The notes below the pieces were generated by a model, which was given only the letters and a program-made list of their open reading frames with translations, was not told where the DNA came from and searched no databases. Below are positions 1 through 8,856 of a stretch of DNA of 64,000 bases, one piece after another. Made by a program: the position numbers and the translations under genes. Every line of letters begins with the position of its first letter. Within the stretch, counting starts at the first letter, position 1. Source of the DNA: Ruminococcus albus AD2013. Its GTDB lineage: Bacteria; Bacillota; Clostridia; Oscillospirales; Ruminococcaceae. The stretch covers positions 2,480,001-2,544,000 of the forward strand of contig NZ_JAGS01000001.1 of NCBI RefSeq assembly GCF_000526775.1. Direction: 5' to 3'.

Positions 1-2929
1 GGATTTCCCTGAATATTTGCTGAGCATAAACGACAGCGCATTCAACGGCTGTAAGAATCTTCAGTCTGTAATGTTTGAAGGCAATGACACACTTTCCTAT
101 ATCGGTGTATCTGCTTTTGCAAAATGCACCAGCCTGACTGCAGTAAACGTCAGAGACTTCAATTTCAACAGACTGCCAAACGGCTCTGATGTTATCATCT
201 GCGGAAACAAGCTGTTCAGTGGCTGCACCTCTTTGCAGAACTTCACATGGTCAAGCAACTTCACTCTGATACCCGATGAAACATTCAGCGGCTGTACCGC
301 ACTCACAAGATTCAACTTTGAAGGCGGCGCCGAAGGTTCTTCCTGCGTTAATATAGGAGATGCCGCATTCAATGGATGCAGTTCGCTCGTAAGTATCGAA
401 CTGCCCGATGCTAACACCGATATCGGAGATGGTGCTTTCATAAACTGCACAAAACTTGAGAAGGTGGTCGTATCAGATAAGCTGACAAACGTTGGAGAAC
501 ACGCTTTCGGAGGCTGCTGGGTACTGTCTCTGTATCCAAGATCCGATGCCAACCAGACCAAGAACAAGGTAGTTCTTCCCTCAACATGGAAGGTTATCTC
601 TGATAGCACTTTCAGAAATTGCTCCGGTCTGACTCAGGCAGACATAACACCCGCTACCTCTCTGGGCGCATCTGCATTTGATGGCTGCCGTTCTCTGACG
701 GATATAATTATCCCCGATGCAGTAACCACCATCAAAGAGTACACATTCCGTAACTGTTCAGCGCTCAAGGATGTAGTAGTATCAAAGAATCTCGGTATAC
801 TCGGTATTGAAAAAGGATATGTTTTCCAGAACTGCACATCACTTGAAACATTCACACCAAGCAATGCAACAAAGCTTCCTTACACGATACAGTTCCCTGC
901 ATCTCTCGGCGGTGTTCAGGCTCACGGCTTCGAGAACTGCCCCTCTTTCAAGTACATAAACTTTGCTGAGAATTCTCAGTTCGCAGTTGTAGGTGAATAC
1001 GCATTTAACAAATGTACAGGTCTGCTGGGTTCAAACGAGGTCGGAAATGCAAACAATACCATCCTCATGCCTGCAGGCGTACACGATATATTCAAGAACG
1101 CATTTTCCGAGTGTACTTCTCTTAAGAGAATCGAATTCCTCGGCAATATATCCACCATCGGTATATCCGCTTTCCAGAAGTGTTCCTCTCTGGAAGATAT
1201 AACTATGAACGATACCATCGAGCAGGTACGTGATTCGGCATTTGCTGACTGCAAAGCTCTTAAGCATATGCCTCACACCAAGGAAGGTAAGATCGCATTC
1301 TCCCACATAGATACCATCAATGCTTCTACCTTCAAGAACTGCACCAGCCTTGAAGATGCTTTTATCCCCAAGAACGTAAGCTCTATCAAGAGTGATGCTT
1401 TCTCCGGATGCAAAGAAATGAAAAAGGTACTGTGGGAAAACGGCTCTTCTCTTGCTACTATCGGCAGCAGTGCATTCAACGGCGCTGAAAAGCTGGCTGT
1501 ATTCACTTCTGCGAACAGCAGCAACCAAACTGATACAACATTCCCCGACAGCCTTACCAAGATAGAAGCAAACGCATTCACAAAGACAGCTCTCACCAAG
1601 ATCATTTTCGGCACTCCCGCTAACGGAGATACACTGCTTCTGAGTAAAGCTGCTTTCTCCGATAACGTAGCACTTGATACTGTTGACTTCTCCAATTCAA
1701 ACGTGATCGAGATACCGGAAAGCTGCTTCAGCAAGGACACCTACCTCAAGACTGTTATTCTGCCCGATGGCAACACTCTTGTTAAGATCGATGACAACGC
1801 ATTCTATTACTGCAACTACCTGCATACCCTCGGAACAAAAAATGACAACGAGGGCGAGTATACTATACCAGCTAGTCTCACTGCCATCGGAAACAAGGCT
1901 TTTGAAGACAACTTCTGTATGCAGAGGATCAATCTGCCTGAAAACACAACCTATCTGCATCTGTCTATGTTCAATATAGACCTCAGTAAATTTACAGTTG
2001 ATCAGGTCGAGGAAAAAGGATATACCCCTCTGGAGTATATCAATGTTGATGAGAACAATCCCGACTACAGAAGTGTTGACGGCATTCTTTACAACAAGGA
2101 TATGACTACCCTGTATGTACGTCCTATTTATATAAAAGATCCTACATACATCGTTCCCGATACTGTTAAGACCATAGGAGAGTATGCCTTAGTAAACAGC
2201 TTTCTGGAGAATGTTGTACTCAACGAAGGTCTGGAGACGATCGAAGATAATGTGTGCAAAAAATGCCACAGCCTTAACAGCGTTGATTTCGGTCAGAACG
2301 GTACAGTTAAAATCGGTAAAACAGCATTTACAAAAAACAAGGGCAAGATCACACTGTACGGTACAAGCAATTCTACAGCACAGGAATATGCAGAGAAAAA
2401 CAAGAACAATGTAATATTCATAGATAATGACCGCGTTGCTACTAAGCTGGAGATCCTTACATCGGGCGGAAAGGTCATCAGCGATAAGATCACTCTTGCT
2501 GCTAAGAGCAAAAACTACACCTTCGGCTGCAAGCAGACTACTGCAAGCGGCGCAGAAGCTTCCGATACCCTTACCTGGTCTTCAAGTGACGTTGAAGTCG
2601 CTACCATCGACGACACAGGCAAGGTAACATTCAAGAGCATGGGCAGTACCACTATCACTGTCAAGAATGCTAACGGTACTGCCATTGACAGCATCACACT
2701 GACAATAGCAGAAGAAGGTGATGTTGACGACTTCATGCTCGGCGACGTTAACGGCGACGGCAAGATCAACGTTAATGACATCACAAAGGTCGCTGCTCAC
2801 GTAAAGGGCAAGAAGATACTCGATGAATCTGCTAAAAAACGTGCTGATGTCAATGGAGACGGCAAGATCAACGTTAATGACATCACAAAGATAGCTGCAC
2901 ACGTTAAGGGCAAAAAGCTCATTCGCTGA
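1..2929 (+). CDS. BspA-type leucine-rich-repeat surface protein with Ig-like domain and C-terminal dockerin (5' partial)
   Basis: The reading frame is open to the left edge (from base 2), so the signal peptide and first repeats lie outside the window; the TTG at 17 is not a credible start. Bases 2 to about 2430 encode many imperfect repeats of the LRR_5/BspA (Treponema pallidum) type, with a recurring F-x-N/G-C-T/S-S-L core and alternating 'I...AF' turns. About 2438-2715 encodes a bacterial Ig-like domain of the BIG2 type (WSSSD..VATID..GKVT...G..TIT). About 2738-2926 encodes a type I dockerin with two Ca2+-binding loops, both GDGKINVNDITK followed by a helix ending AAHVKGKK. Dockerins bind cohesins of a scaffoldin, so the protein is probably extracellular and held in a cellulosome. 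The LRR part suggests binding of other proteins or of surfaces; no enzyme domain is visible. An intrinsic terminator follows at 2965. Confidence 0.9.
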   Translation, partial: DFPEYLLSINDSAFNGCKNLQSVMFEGNDTLSYIGVSAFAKCTSLTAVNVRDFNFNRLPNGSDVIICGNKLFSGCTSLQNFTWSSNFTLIPDETFSGCTALTRFNFEGGAEGSSCVNIGDAAFNGCSSLVSIELPDANTDIGDGAFINCTKLEKVVVSDKLTNVGEHAFGGCWVLSLYPRSDANQTKNKVVLPSTWKVISDSTFRNCSGLTQADITPATSLGASAFDGCRSLTDIIIPDAVTTIKEYTFRNCSALKDVVVSKNLGILGIEKGYVFQNCTSLETFTPSNATKLPYTIQFPASLGGVQAHGFENCPSFKYINFAENSQFAVVGEYAFNKCTGLLGSNEVGNANNTILMPAGVHDIFKNAFSECTSLKRIEFLGNISTIGISAFQKCSSLEDITMNDTIEQVRDSAFADCKALKHMPHTKEGKIAFSHIDTINASTFKNCTSLEDAFIPKNVSSIKSDAFSGCKEMKKVLWENGSSLATIGSSAFNGAEKLAVFTSANSSNQTDTTFPDSLTKIEANAFTKTALTKIIFGTPANGDTLLLSKAAFSDNVALDTVDFSNSNVIEIPESCFSKDTYLKTVILPDGNTLVKIDDNAFYYCNYLHTLGTKNDNEGEYTIPASLTAIGNKAFEDNFCMQRINLPENTTYLHLSMFNIDLSKFTVDQVEEKGYTPLEYINVDENNPDYRSVDGILYNKDMTTLYVRPIYIKDPTYIVPDTVKTIGEYALVNSFLENVVLNEGLETIEDNVCKKCHSLNSVDFGQNGTVKIGKTAFTKNKGKITLYGTSNSTAQEYAEKNKNNVIFIDNDRVATKLEILTSGGKVISDKITLAAKSKNYTFGCKQTTASGAEASDTLTWSSSDVEVATIDDTGKVTFKSMGSTTITVKNANGTAIDSITLTIAEEGDVDDFMLGDVNGDGKINVNDITKVAAHVKGKKILDESAKKRADVNGDGKINVNDITKIAAHVKGKKLIR

Positions 2930-2964
2930 TAAAAAGCAGTTAATGCAGTAAAATAGTATTCAAG

Positions 2965-3001
2965 GTACTTCTGTCGGTACTCCGGCAGAAGTACTTTTTT
3001 T
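2965..3001 (+). terminator. Rho-independent terminator of the LRR-dockerin gene
   Basis: Inverted repeat GTACTTCTG (2965-2973) / CAGAAGTAC (2986-2994), directly followed by a run of seven T. It lies 36 bases after the dockerin gene stop. Confidence 0.85.
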
Positions 3002-3048
3002 ATTATTTTCGTTCAGCAGAATGTAAGATCGCTGAAGTTATGTAAGCA

Positions 3049-3108
3049 CGGAAACCGAAATCTACAACGTTAACGACGATGGCAAGATCGGCAAGCCATT
3101 GCTTACCT
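3049..3108 (+). pseudogene. Relic of a dockerin-coding sequence
   Basis: Bases 3067-3089 match the dockerin loop DNA of the upstream gene at 21 of 23 positions (compare about 2747-2769). In frame the stretch reads N-V-N-D-D-G-K-I-G-K and stops at TGA (3106-3108). There is no start codon with a ribosome site, and only half a loop survives. It looks like the tail of a second dockerin gene or of a partial duplication, now between two terminators. Confidence 0.55.
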
Positions 3109-3121
3109 GATCTGCATAAGC

Positions 3122-3161
3122 AAAAACACCTCCGTACCAATGACGGCACGGAGGTGTTTTA
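3122..3161. terminator. Terminator of the ABC exporter operon (bidirectional)
   Basis: Inverted repeat AAAACACCTCCGT (3123-3135) / ACGGAGGTGTTTT (3148-3160). On the minus strand it directly follows the stop of the second ABC gene and ends in a T-rich tract. On the plus strand it also has a T run and would act as a backup for the LRR gene. Confidence 0.8.
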
Positions 3162-3163
3162 TA

Positions 3164-4933
3164 TTATGCGGACTGTGAAGTATAGAGATCGTAGTAAGCA
3201 CCGCGCTTTTCCATAAGTTCATCGTGGGTACCGCTTTCCAGGATACCCTTTTCGTCGATGTACATTATACGGTCACAGTTACGTATAGTCGAAAGTCGGT
3301 GTGCGATTATAAAGGATGTCCTGCCTTTAAGCAGCTGCTCGATACCCTTTTGCAGAAGTGCTTCGGTCTTGGCATCTATGGAAGATGTCGCTTCATCGAG
3401 CACCAGTATCTTTGGGTCACTCAGTAGAGTTCTTGCAAAGCTTATCAGCTGTTTCTCGCCGCCTGAAAGCTTGCTGCCCCGCTCGTTGACTTCTGTTTCG
3501 TAGCCCATATCCATTCGGCTGATAAATTCGTCTGCACAAACAGTTCTTGCCGCCGCACGGACTTCTTCATCGGTGGCATCCTGCTTGCTGTAACGTATGT
3601 TATCCATTATCGTGCCGCTGAATATGAAACTATCCTGGAGCATTATGCCCATCTGTGAGCGCAGTGACTTCAAAGTAACATCGGATATCGGTACACCATC
3701 AACGGTTATCCTGCCATGTTCGATATCGTAGAAACGGGATATCAGGGATACTATCGTAGATTTGCCAGCACCCGTAGGTCCGACCAGTGCTACGCTCTCC
3801 CCTGCCTTTACATCAAAAGAAAGATGCTCAAGTACGTTGATATCCTTCTCGTAGCCGAAAGTAACGTCCTCAAAGCTGACCTGACCTGTTATCTCGCCAA
3901 GTTCGGAAGCATCCTCTTTATCGGTTATGGTAACAGGTTCGTCAAGTGTTTCAAATATACGTTCCAGATAAGCAACGTTGTTTATGAAGTTGTTCATGAT
4001 ATTTGAGATGTTCATTATCGGCTGCCAGAATCTTCCTGCGTAGCCTGTCATAGCAGCAAGCACGCCTAGAGATACTGTTTCGCGGGGAAGAACCAGAAGT
4101 CCGACAATGAAAAGCGATGCCCTGATCAGCGTAGATATATTATCAGTAGCAGGCCAAACAAGGTTCGAGTATTTTACCGCCCTCATCCATGACTTGCGGT
4201 ACTTTTCGTTCAGGTTATCGTATATCCCTGCATTTTCTTCTTCACGGGTGAATACCTGAGTTATCCTTGCGCCGACGATATTTTCCTGCAAGTATGCGTT
4301 CATATTTGAAGACTTGTTTGAAACGTCCTGCCATGCGATGCGCTGCTGTTTTTTGATGGCAAACATGACAAGTATGAACAAAGGCAGACCCGACATTGCA
4401 ACCAGAGTCAGCTTAGGGCTGACTATCAGCATGAACACCAGTATGAACAGCATATTCAGTATCTCCATGACGAAGTTGATTATACCGTTCGACAGCATAT
4501 CCGATACGGAGTTCACGTAGTTTATAACACGTATCAGTATCTTACCGTGGGGACGGTCATCGTAGTAGGTGAAAGGCAGTTTCTGCAAATGGGCGAACAA
4601 GTCCTCACGTATATCAAAGATTATATTCTGACCCACAACAGTCATTATACGTCCGCGGATATTGCCAAGCACTGTGCCCAGTACGCTGAATCCCAGCAGG
4701 GCAAGTCCAAGAAGAATGAGTTCTTTCACATTTTTTTCGGGTATAGTGACATCAAGCGCACGTCTGGTTATCAGCGGTCCCACAAGTCCGAATACTGCTG
4801 CCGCCATGCTTATCAGCAGTGAAAGTATCATTTTGCCCTTATACTTTTTTATGTAAACGTATGACCTTTTTAAATGGGCGAAGTCAAATGGCTTTTCAAG
4901 CTGTTCGTCCACATCGTATTTGTTTCTTGCCAT
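3164..4933 (-). CDS. ABC exporter subunit, membrane plus ATPase (consensus-site half)
   Basis: 589 residues with the fused layout of a type IV (multidrug/lipid) half-exporter: six membrane helices within about residues 30-310, then a nucleotide-binding domain. Walker A is GPTGAGKST (385-393), signature LSGGE (489-493), Walker B LVLDE with catalytic Glu514, and switch His545 in IIAHRLST. Its ATG overlaps the stop of the preceding ABC gene (TAATG, 1 base), so the two are translationally coupled and should form a heterodimer. This subunit carries the intact catalytic Glu and His; the partner does not. The substrate cannot be read from sequence; drugs, lipids or peptides are all possible. A terminator follows immediately. 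Confidence 0.93.
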   Translation of the reverse strand: MARNKYDVDEQLEKPFDFAHLKRSYVYIKKYKGKMILSLLISMAAAVFGLVGPLITRRALDVTIPEKNVKELILLGLALLGFSVLGTVLGNIRGRIMTVVGQNIIFDIREDLFAHLQKLPFTYYDDRPHGKILIRVINYVNSVSDMLSNGIINFVMEILNMLFILVFMLIVSPKLTLVAMSGLPLFILVMFAIKKQQRIAWQDVSNKSSNMNAYLQENIVGARITQVFTREEENAGIYDNLNEKYRKSWMRAVKYSNLVWPATDNISTLIRASLFIVGLLVLPRETVSLGVLAAMTGYAGRFWQPIMNISNIMNNFINNVAYLERIFETLDEPVTITDKEDASELGEITGQVSFEDVTFGYEKDINVLEHLSFDVKAGESVALVGPTGAGKSTIVSLISRFYDIEHGRITVDGVPISDVTLKSLRSQMGIMLQDSFIFSGTIMDNIRYSKQDATDEEVRAAARTVCADEFISRMDMGYETEVNERGSKLSGGEKQLISFARTLLSDPKILVLDEATSSIDAKTEALLQKGIEQLLKGRTSFIIAHRLSTIRNCDRIMYIDEKGILESGTHDELMEKRGAYYDLYTSQSA

Positions 4934-6711
4934 TATACCGTCACCCCGCTTTCTACTGCGCAGTTTATGCCGCTCTGGAGTTCGTATATCTGCCTGTAAT
5001 AGCCCTCGTGCTTTATGAGTTCATCATGAGTTCCCATATCGGATATCTTTCCATTTTCAAGAATTATTATCTTATCCGCGTTCTTTGAGGAGGATATCCT
5101 CTGGGCTATGATTATCTTGGTACATTCAAAATCCAGTCCACCGCTGAGGCTTTGCTGGATATAATGTTCTGTTTCCATATCCACCGCAGAGGTAGTATCA
5201 TCGAGTATAAGCACTGCGGGTCTTACAGCTATCGCCCTTGCAAGAGAAATACGCTGTTTCTGTCCGCCCGAAAGACCAACACCGCGCTCGCCCACGATAG
5301 TCTCATACTTATCGGGCAGCTTCTCGATGAAGTCGCTCGCCGCAGAAAGTTCGGCACAGCGCTTTACGTATTCTTCTTCCATATCGCTGTCGCCGTAGGC
5401 AATGTTTGAATCTATGGTATCGGAGTAAAGCAGTACATCCTGCGTTGCGATACCAATACTGCTTCTCAGGGTATGCAGCTTGTGCATACGTACATTTCTG
5501 CCGTCCACGAGCACTTCTCCCCTGTCACAGTCAAAAAATCTGGGTATAAGGTTAACAAGGGTGGTCTTGCCGCTGCCCGTTTCGCCCATTATAACAACGG
5601 TCTCACCTGCGTTTATTTTGAAGCTGACATTATCCAGTATCTTCTTTTCGCCGATGGAGAAAGTAACGTTTTTGAACTCGATATCGCCGCGAAGCTTTTC
5701 CTTGTTTTCAGCGGCATCTTCCCTGTCCACTATGCGGGGTGCTTCATAGTATATCTCAATTACTTTGCCCGCAGATGCCATAAAGCGGTGAAAATCGTTG
5801 ACATAGGTGCCCATATTCCTCATGGGGTTGCCCACAGCCCAGAGAAGTCCCGAAATAGCCACATACTGACCCATAGTAAGGTGCTGTTTTATCATGAAAT
5901 ATCCGCCGCATATCAGCAGTATAACAGAAAGCGCACCCGCCGCGATGTCTATTATCGGATGATATTTCAGCCATACCATTGCCGCCTTGATGTTCGCTCC
6001 GCGGTATTCCTCATCCTTTTTGCGGAATTTTTCTATCTCGTAGTCCTCTTTTGCAAAAGCCTTTACCACGCGGTTACCCGAGATATTTTCCTGTGCCGCA
6101 GTGTTCAGCGCAGAGGAAGTCTCTCTCACCTTGCGATATGCAGGTCCTGCATGGCGTGAAAACAGCCTTGTCACAAAGAATATAACAGGTGTCATAGTCA
6201 TAATGCAGAGTGCCGTGCGATAGTCGATAGTAAAGAAATATATCATCGAAGCCGCAAACAGTGCAAGATTCGCTACGGTGTTGCTTATTACCCAGGATAC
6301 CATATGCCTTACCATATCCAGGTCGCCTGTCAGTCTTGTCATAAGGTCGCCTGTGCGGTAGCGGTCATAGAAATCCATATCCTGATTCTCAATCTTACGG
6401 AAAAGATGGGTGCGTATCCTGTATATCATCGCTTGTGAAGCTTTTTCGTAATACATATTGCAGGTATAGGTCAGACTTGTCCTCAGCAGAGTAACACCTA
6501 TCATACCCGCTATCAGCCACAGCAGAAGATCCCTGTGATCCCGCAGATTTTCCGCGGCTTGTTTGTTCGATATAAATGTATCGATTATCTTTGACTGAAA
6601 AAACTGTGCAGCAACAAACATTGCGTTACAGACTACCGAAAGCACCAGCGCACAGATATACACCGCGCGGCTGCCTTTAAGGTTTGCCCAAAGCCACCTG
6701 AGCTGAAACAT
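4933..6711 (-). CDS. ABC exporter subunit, membrane plus ATPase (degenerate-site half)
   Basis: 592 residues, N-terminal six-helix domain and C-terminal ATPase. Walker A is GETGSGKTT (376-384) and signature LSGGQ (480-484). Walker B is LILDD, so Asp505 replaces the catalytic Glu, and the switch region reads IIAQRIS, with Gln537 instead of His. Such paired changes are the established mark of the non-hydrolysing site in heterodimeric exporters of the TM287/288 and BmrCD type. The start at 6711 is supported by GGGAGGA seven bases upstream. It is the first gene of a two-gene operon with the gene ending at 3164. An extended -10 promoter is visible at 6770-6798. Confidence 0.93.
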   Translation of the reverse strand: MFQLRWLWANLKGSRAVYICALVLSVVCNAMFVAAQFFQSKIIDTFISNKQAAENLRDHRDLLLWLIAGMIGVTLLRTSLTYTCNMYYEKASQAMIYRIRTHLFRKIENQDMDFYDRYRTGDLMTRLTGDLDMVRHMVSWVISNTVANLALFAASMIYFFTIDYRTALCIMTMTPVIFFVTRLFSRHAGPAYRKVRETSSALNTAAQENISGNRVVKAFAKEDYEIEKFRKKDEEYRGANIKAAMVWLKYHPIIDIAAGALSVILLICGGYFMIKQHLTMGQYVAISGLLWAVGNPMRNMGTYVNDFHRFMASAGKVIEIYYEAPRIVDREDAAENKEKLRGDIEFKNVTFSIGEKKILDNVSFKINAGETVVIMGETGSGKTTLVNLIPRFFDCDRGEVLVDGRNVRMHKLHTLRSSIGIATQDVLLYSDTIDSNIAYGDSDMEEEYVKRCAELSAASDFIEKLPDKYETIVGERGVGLSGGQKQRISLARAIAVRPAVLILDDTTSAVDMETEHYIQQSLSGGLDFECTKIIIAQRISSSKNADKIIILENGKISDMGTHDELIKHEGYYRQIYELQSGINCAVESGVTV

Positions 6712-6769
6712 ATTCTTCCTCCCTTGATATGTCTGTCTTCTTACTTACTCTCATTTTGAAATATTATTC

Positions 6770-6798
6770 ATTATAACACACAGCCCGCGGATTTGAAT
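6770..6798 (-). promoter_or_regulatory. Probable sigma-A promoter of the ABC exporter operon
   Basis: On the minus strand an extended -10, TGTTATAAT (TATAAT at 6770-6775), has a weak -35-like TTCAAA 16 bases upstream. It sits about 60 bases before the first ABC gene. Confidence 0.5.
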
Positions 6799-6842
6799 AG
6801 TATATACTATACTTTTCTTAACATATCCTATTATTCATTTTT

Positions 6843-6856
6843 TGAAAACGTTTTCT
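6843..6856. promoter_or_regulatory. LacI/CcpA-type operator (cre-like palindrome)
   Basis: TGAAAACGTTTTCT contains the perfect 12-base palindrome GAAAACGTTTTC with the central CG typical of LacI-family and CcpA (cre) sites; only the last base differs from the cre consensus. It lies between spoVG and the ABC exporter, about 45 bases upstream of the proposed exporter -35. No LacI-family gene lies in the window. Confidence 0.55.
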
Positions 6857-6934
6857 TTATTATTACTTCTATCCTTTAAACTGCCGTTTCTCTGAAAGCA
6901 CACCATACATTCAGTTTACGCTTTCTAGCAACGA

Positions 6935-7210
6935 CTAATACTTTACTCCCCTGCGGATACATTCCTCCTCATATGCAAGAAGGATCCTGTTCTCAATATC
7001 TTCACGGGCACTTGCAGTTATCGGGTGAACTATATCGCGGAACTCACCATTTTCATCACGCCTGCTGGGCATCGCCGCGAAAATCCTGTGCTCTCCCTGT
7101 ACTATTTTTATATCATGCACTGCCAGAACATCATCAAATGTCACACTCACTATCCCCCTCAGCCGACCCCTTTCAGTTATCTTTCTTATTTTTATACCTG
7201 TTATCTCCAT
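6935..7210 (-). CDS. spoVG: SpoVG family regulator
   Basis: 91 residues, close to the usual SpoVG length of 84-100. It starts MEITGIKIRKI and carries the family blocks VHDIKIVQG, FAAMPSRR and GEFRDIVHPI. SpoVG proteins are small DNA/RNA-binding regulators that affect sporulation, septation and surface functions in Firmicutes. The gene is transcribed away from murC; the upstream region has TTGACA with a 17-base spacer and a poor -10. The ATG is preceded by AAGG at short spacing, with a GAGGT further up. Nothing in the window says which targets it acts on here. Confidence 0.92.
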   Translation of the reverse strand: MEITGIKIRKITERGRLRGIVSVTFDDVLAVHDIKIVQGEHRIFAAMPSRRDENGEFRDIVHPITASAREDIENRILLAYEEECIRRGVKY

Positions 7211-7302
7211 ACTGCCTTATGACCTCACTTTAATTGCGGAAATCATACGAAAAATGCTCCGATTTTATGTCCGTATTTGTTATTTGAGAATATGTTTACC
7301 AC

Positions 7303-7331
7303 ATAGCAAATAAATATTCTTAAAATGTCAA
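7303..7331 (-). promoter_or_regulatory. Possible spoVG promoter
   Basis: Minus strand TTGACA (7326-7331), 17-base spacer, then TGCTAT (7303-7308), which matches the -10 consensus at only three positions. It faces spoVG. Confidence 0.35.
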
Positions 7332-7352
7332 TATTTTTTTTGAAAAGTGTAG

Positions 7353-7363
7353 TATAATATAAT
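7353..7363 (+). promoter_or_regulatory. -10 region of the murC promoter
   Basis: Two overlapping TATAAT hexamers (7353-7358 and 7358-7363) lie 35-45 bases before the murC start. A TTGAAA at 7340 is too close to serve as -35, and no good -35 is seen at 16-18 bases. Confidence 0.4.
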
Positions 7364-7397
7364 AGAATAAATGTTTTCATACAGGGAGGAACTTCAT

Positions 7398-8831
7398 ATG
7401 AGTTCGGTACTGACAGAAGAAGCACTAAGCAAGATAAAGCGAGTTCATTTTATCGGCATCGGCGGTTCTGGTATGTATCCGCTGGCGCAGATATTCCATA
7501 CAAAAGGATACGAGATCACAGGCTCGGACAATAACGAGACGGAAACACTTGAAGCTGTACGCAAGCTCGGTATAAAAGTATTTCTCGGACAGAGAGCCGA
7601 GAATATCGAGGGCGCAGAGCTTATAATATACACCGCAGCTATAATGGCTGATAATCCGGAGCTCATCGCGGCAAAAGCAAGCGATGCCATCGTATGCGAA
7701 AGGGCGGATATACTCGGCGTTATAACCGGCTGGTATGAGAACGCACTCTGCGTATGCGGCACTCACGGCAAGACTACCACATCTTCAATGCTGACCCAGA
7801 TCTTCGTTGATGCAGGCGAAGATATCAGCTGTGTTATCGGCGGCAAGCTGCCCAGCATAGGCGGTTCGGGCAGAGCGGGCAAGTCAAAGGATATGGTCTG
7901 CGAAGCCTGCGAGTATCAGGATCACTTTCTCAAGCTCCACCCCGACTGCGCGATAATACTCAACGTTGACGCAGATCATCTGGAGTATTTCAAGAATATT
8001 GAGAATATCATAAAAAGCTTCCATACATTTGCTGATATGGCAAGCAAGGCTGTTATCTACAATGGCGATGACGCAAACACCAGAAAGTCGTTGGAGGGTA
8101 TCTCCGGCAAGGAGCTTATAAGCTTCGGCTGGAACAGGGCTAACGATTATTCTGCCGAGATAATAAGCAAAAAGGGTCTGGTGACAAAGTTCACAGCATT
8201 CTTCAAGGGTGAGGCTCTGGGAGAAGTTGAAATAAATGTCCCCGGTGACCACAATGTACTGAATGCACTTGCTGCTATGGCTGCCGCAAGGTATTCGGGA
8301 CTTTCCTTTGAAGCTGCTGCCAAGGGACTTGCAAGTTTCCACGGCGCCATAAGACGCTTCCAGCTGATAGACAAGGTAAAGGGTCTTACAATAGTTGATG
8401 ACTATGCACATCATCCCAAGGAGATCGAAGTTACTCTCCGCGCGGCTAAAGGCCTTGATTTCAAGAGAGTCTGGGCAGTATTCCAGCCCTTCACCTATTC
8501 CCGTACAGAGATACTTATGGACGATTTCGCAAGGGCGCTGGAGATAGCTGATATATCCGTTATAACAGATATCATGGGCAGCCGTGAAAAGAACGAGCAC
8601 GGCATCTACACCGAAATGCTTGGTGCTAAAACCAAGAATGCTGTCTGGTTCGATACTCCTCACGAGGTAGTTGACAAGCAGACCGCCGAGCAGAAGGAAA
8701 AGAACTTCGATGAATGTATCGACTATATAATCAAGAATGCCGAAGACGGAGATATCCTGATAACCTTCGGCTGCGGAGATGTTTACAAACTGGCGAAAAA
8801 ACTGGCGAAGAAACTCAGAGAGATCGACTGA
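7398..8831 (+). CDS. murC: UDP-N-acetylmuramate--L-alanine ligase
   Basis: 477 residues from the ATG at 7398, chosen because AGGGAGGA lies 7 bases upstream; an in-frame ATG at 7371 has no ribosome site. It adds L-alanine to UDP-MurNAc, the first step of the peptidoglycan stem peptide, in the cytoplasm. The N-terminal Rossmann loop is GIGGSGM (20-26), the Mur ligase ATP loop GTHGKTTT (121-128), and the C-terminal domain begins near DDYAHHPKE. Length and motifs are those of a complete enzyme. lexA follows after 25 bases with its own strong ribosome site, so the two probably share a transcript. Confidence 0.95.
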   Translation: MSSVLTEEALSKIKRVHFIGIGGSGMYPLAQIFHTKGYEITGSDNNETETLEAVRKLGIKVFLGQRAENIEGAELIIYTAAIMADNPELIAAKASDAIVCERADILGVITGWYENALCVCGTHGKTTTSSMLTQIFVDAGEDISCVIGGKLPSIGGSGRAGKSKDMVCEACEYQDHFLKLHPDCAIILNVDADHLEYFKNIENIIKSFHTFADMASKAVIYNGDDANTRKSLEGISGKELISFGWNRANDYSAEIISKKGLVTKFTAFFKGEALGEVEINVPGDHNVLNALAAMAAARYSGLSFEAAAKGLASFHGAIRRFQLIDKVKGLTIVDDYAHHPKEIEVTLRAAKGLDFKRVWAVFQPFTYSRTEILMDDFARALEIADISVITDIMGSREKNEHGIYTEMLGAKTKNAVWFDTPHEVVDKQTAEQKEKNFDECIDYIIKNAEDGDILITFGCGDVYKLAKKLAKKLREID

Positions 8832-8856
8832 CACAGCGACCGTAAAGGAGGAGCGT

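Noticed and set aside
2..2929. CRISPR or tandem DNA repeats in the LRR gene
   Set aside because: The periodicity is at protein level only; DNA units differ in length and sequence.
7340..7358. TTGAAA/TATAAT promoter pair before murC
   Set aside because: Only seven bases separate the hexamers; not a working sigma-A spacing.
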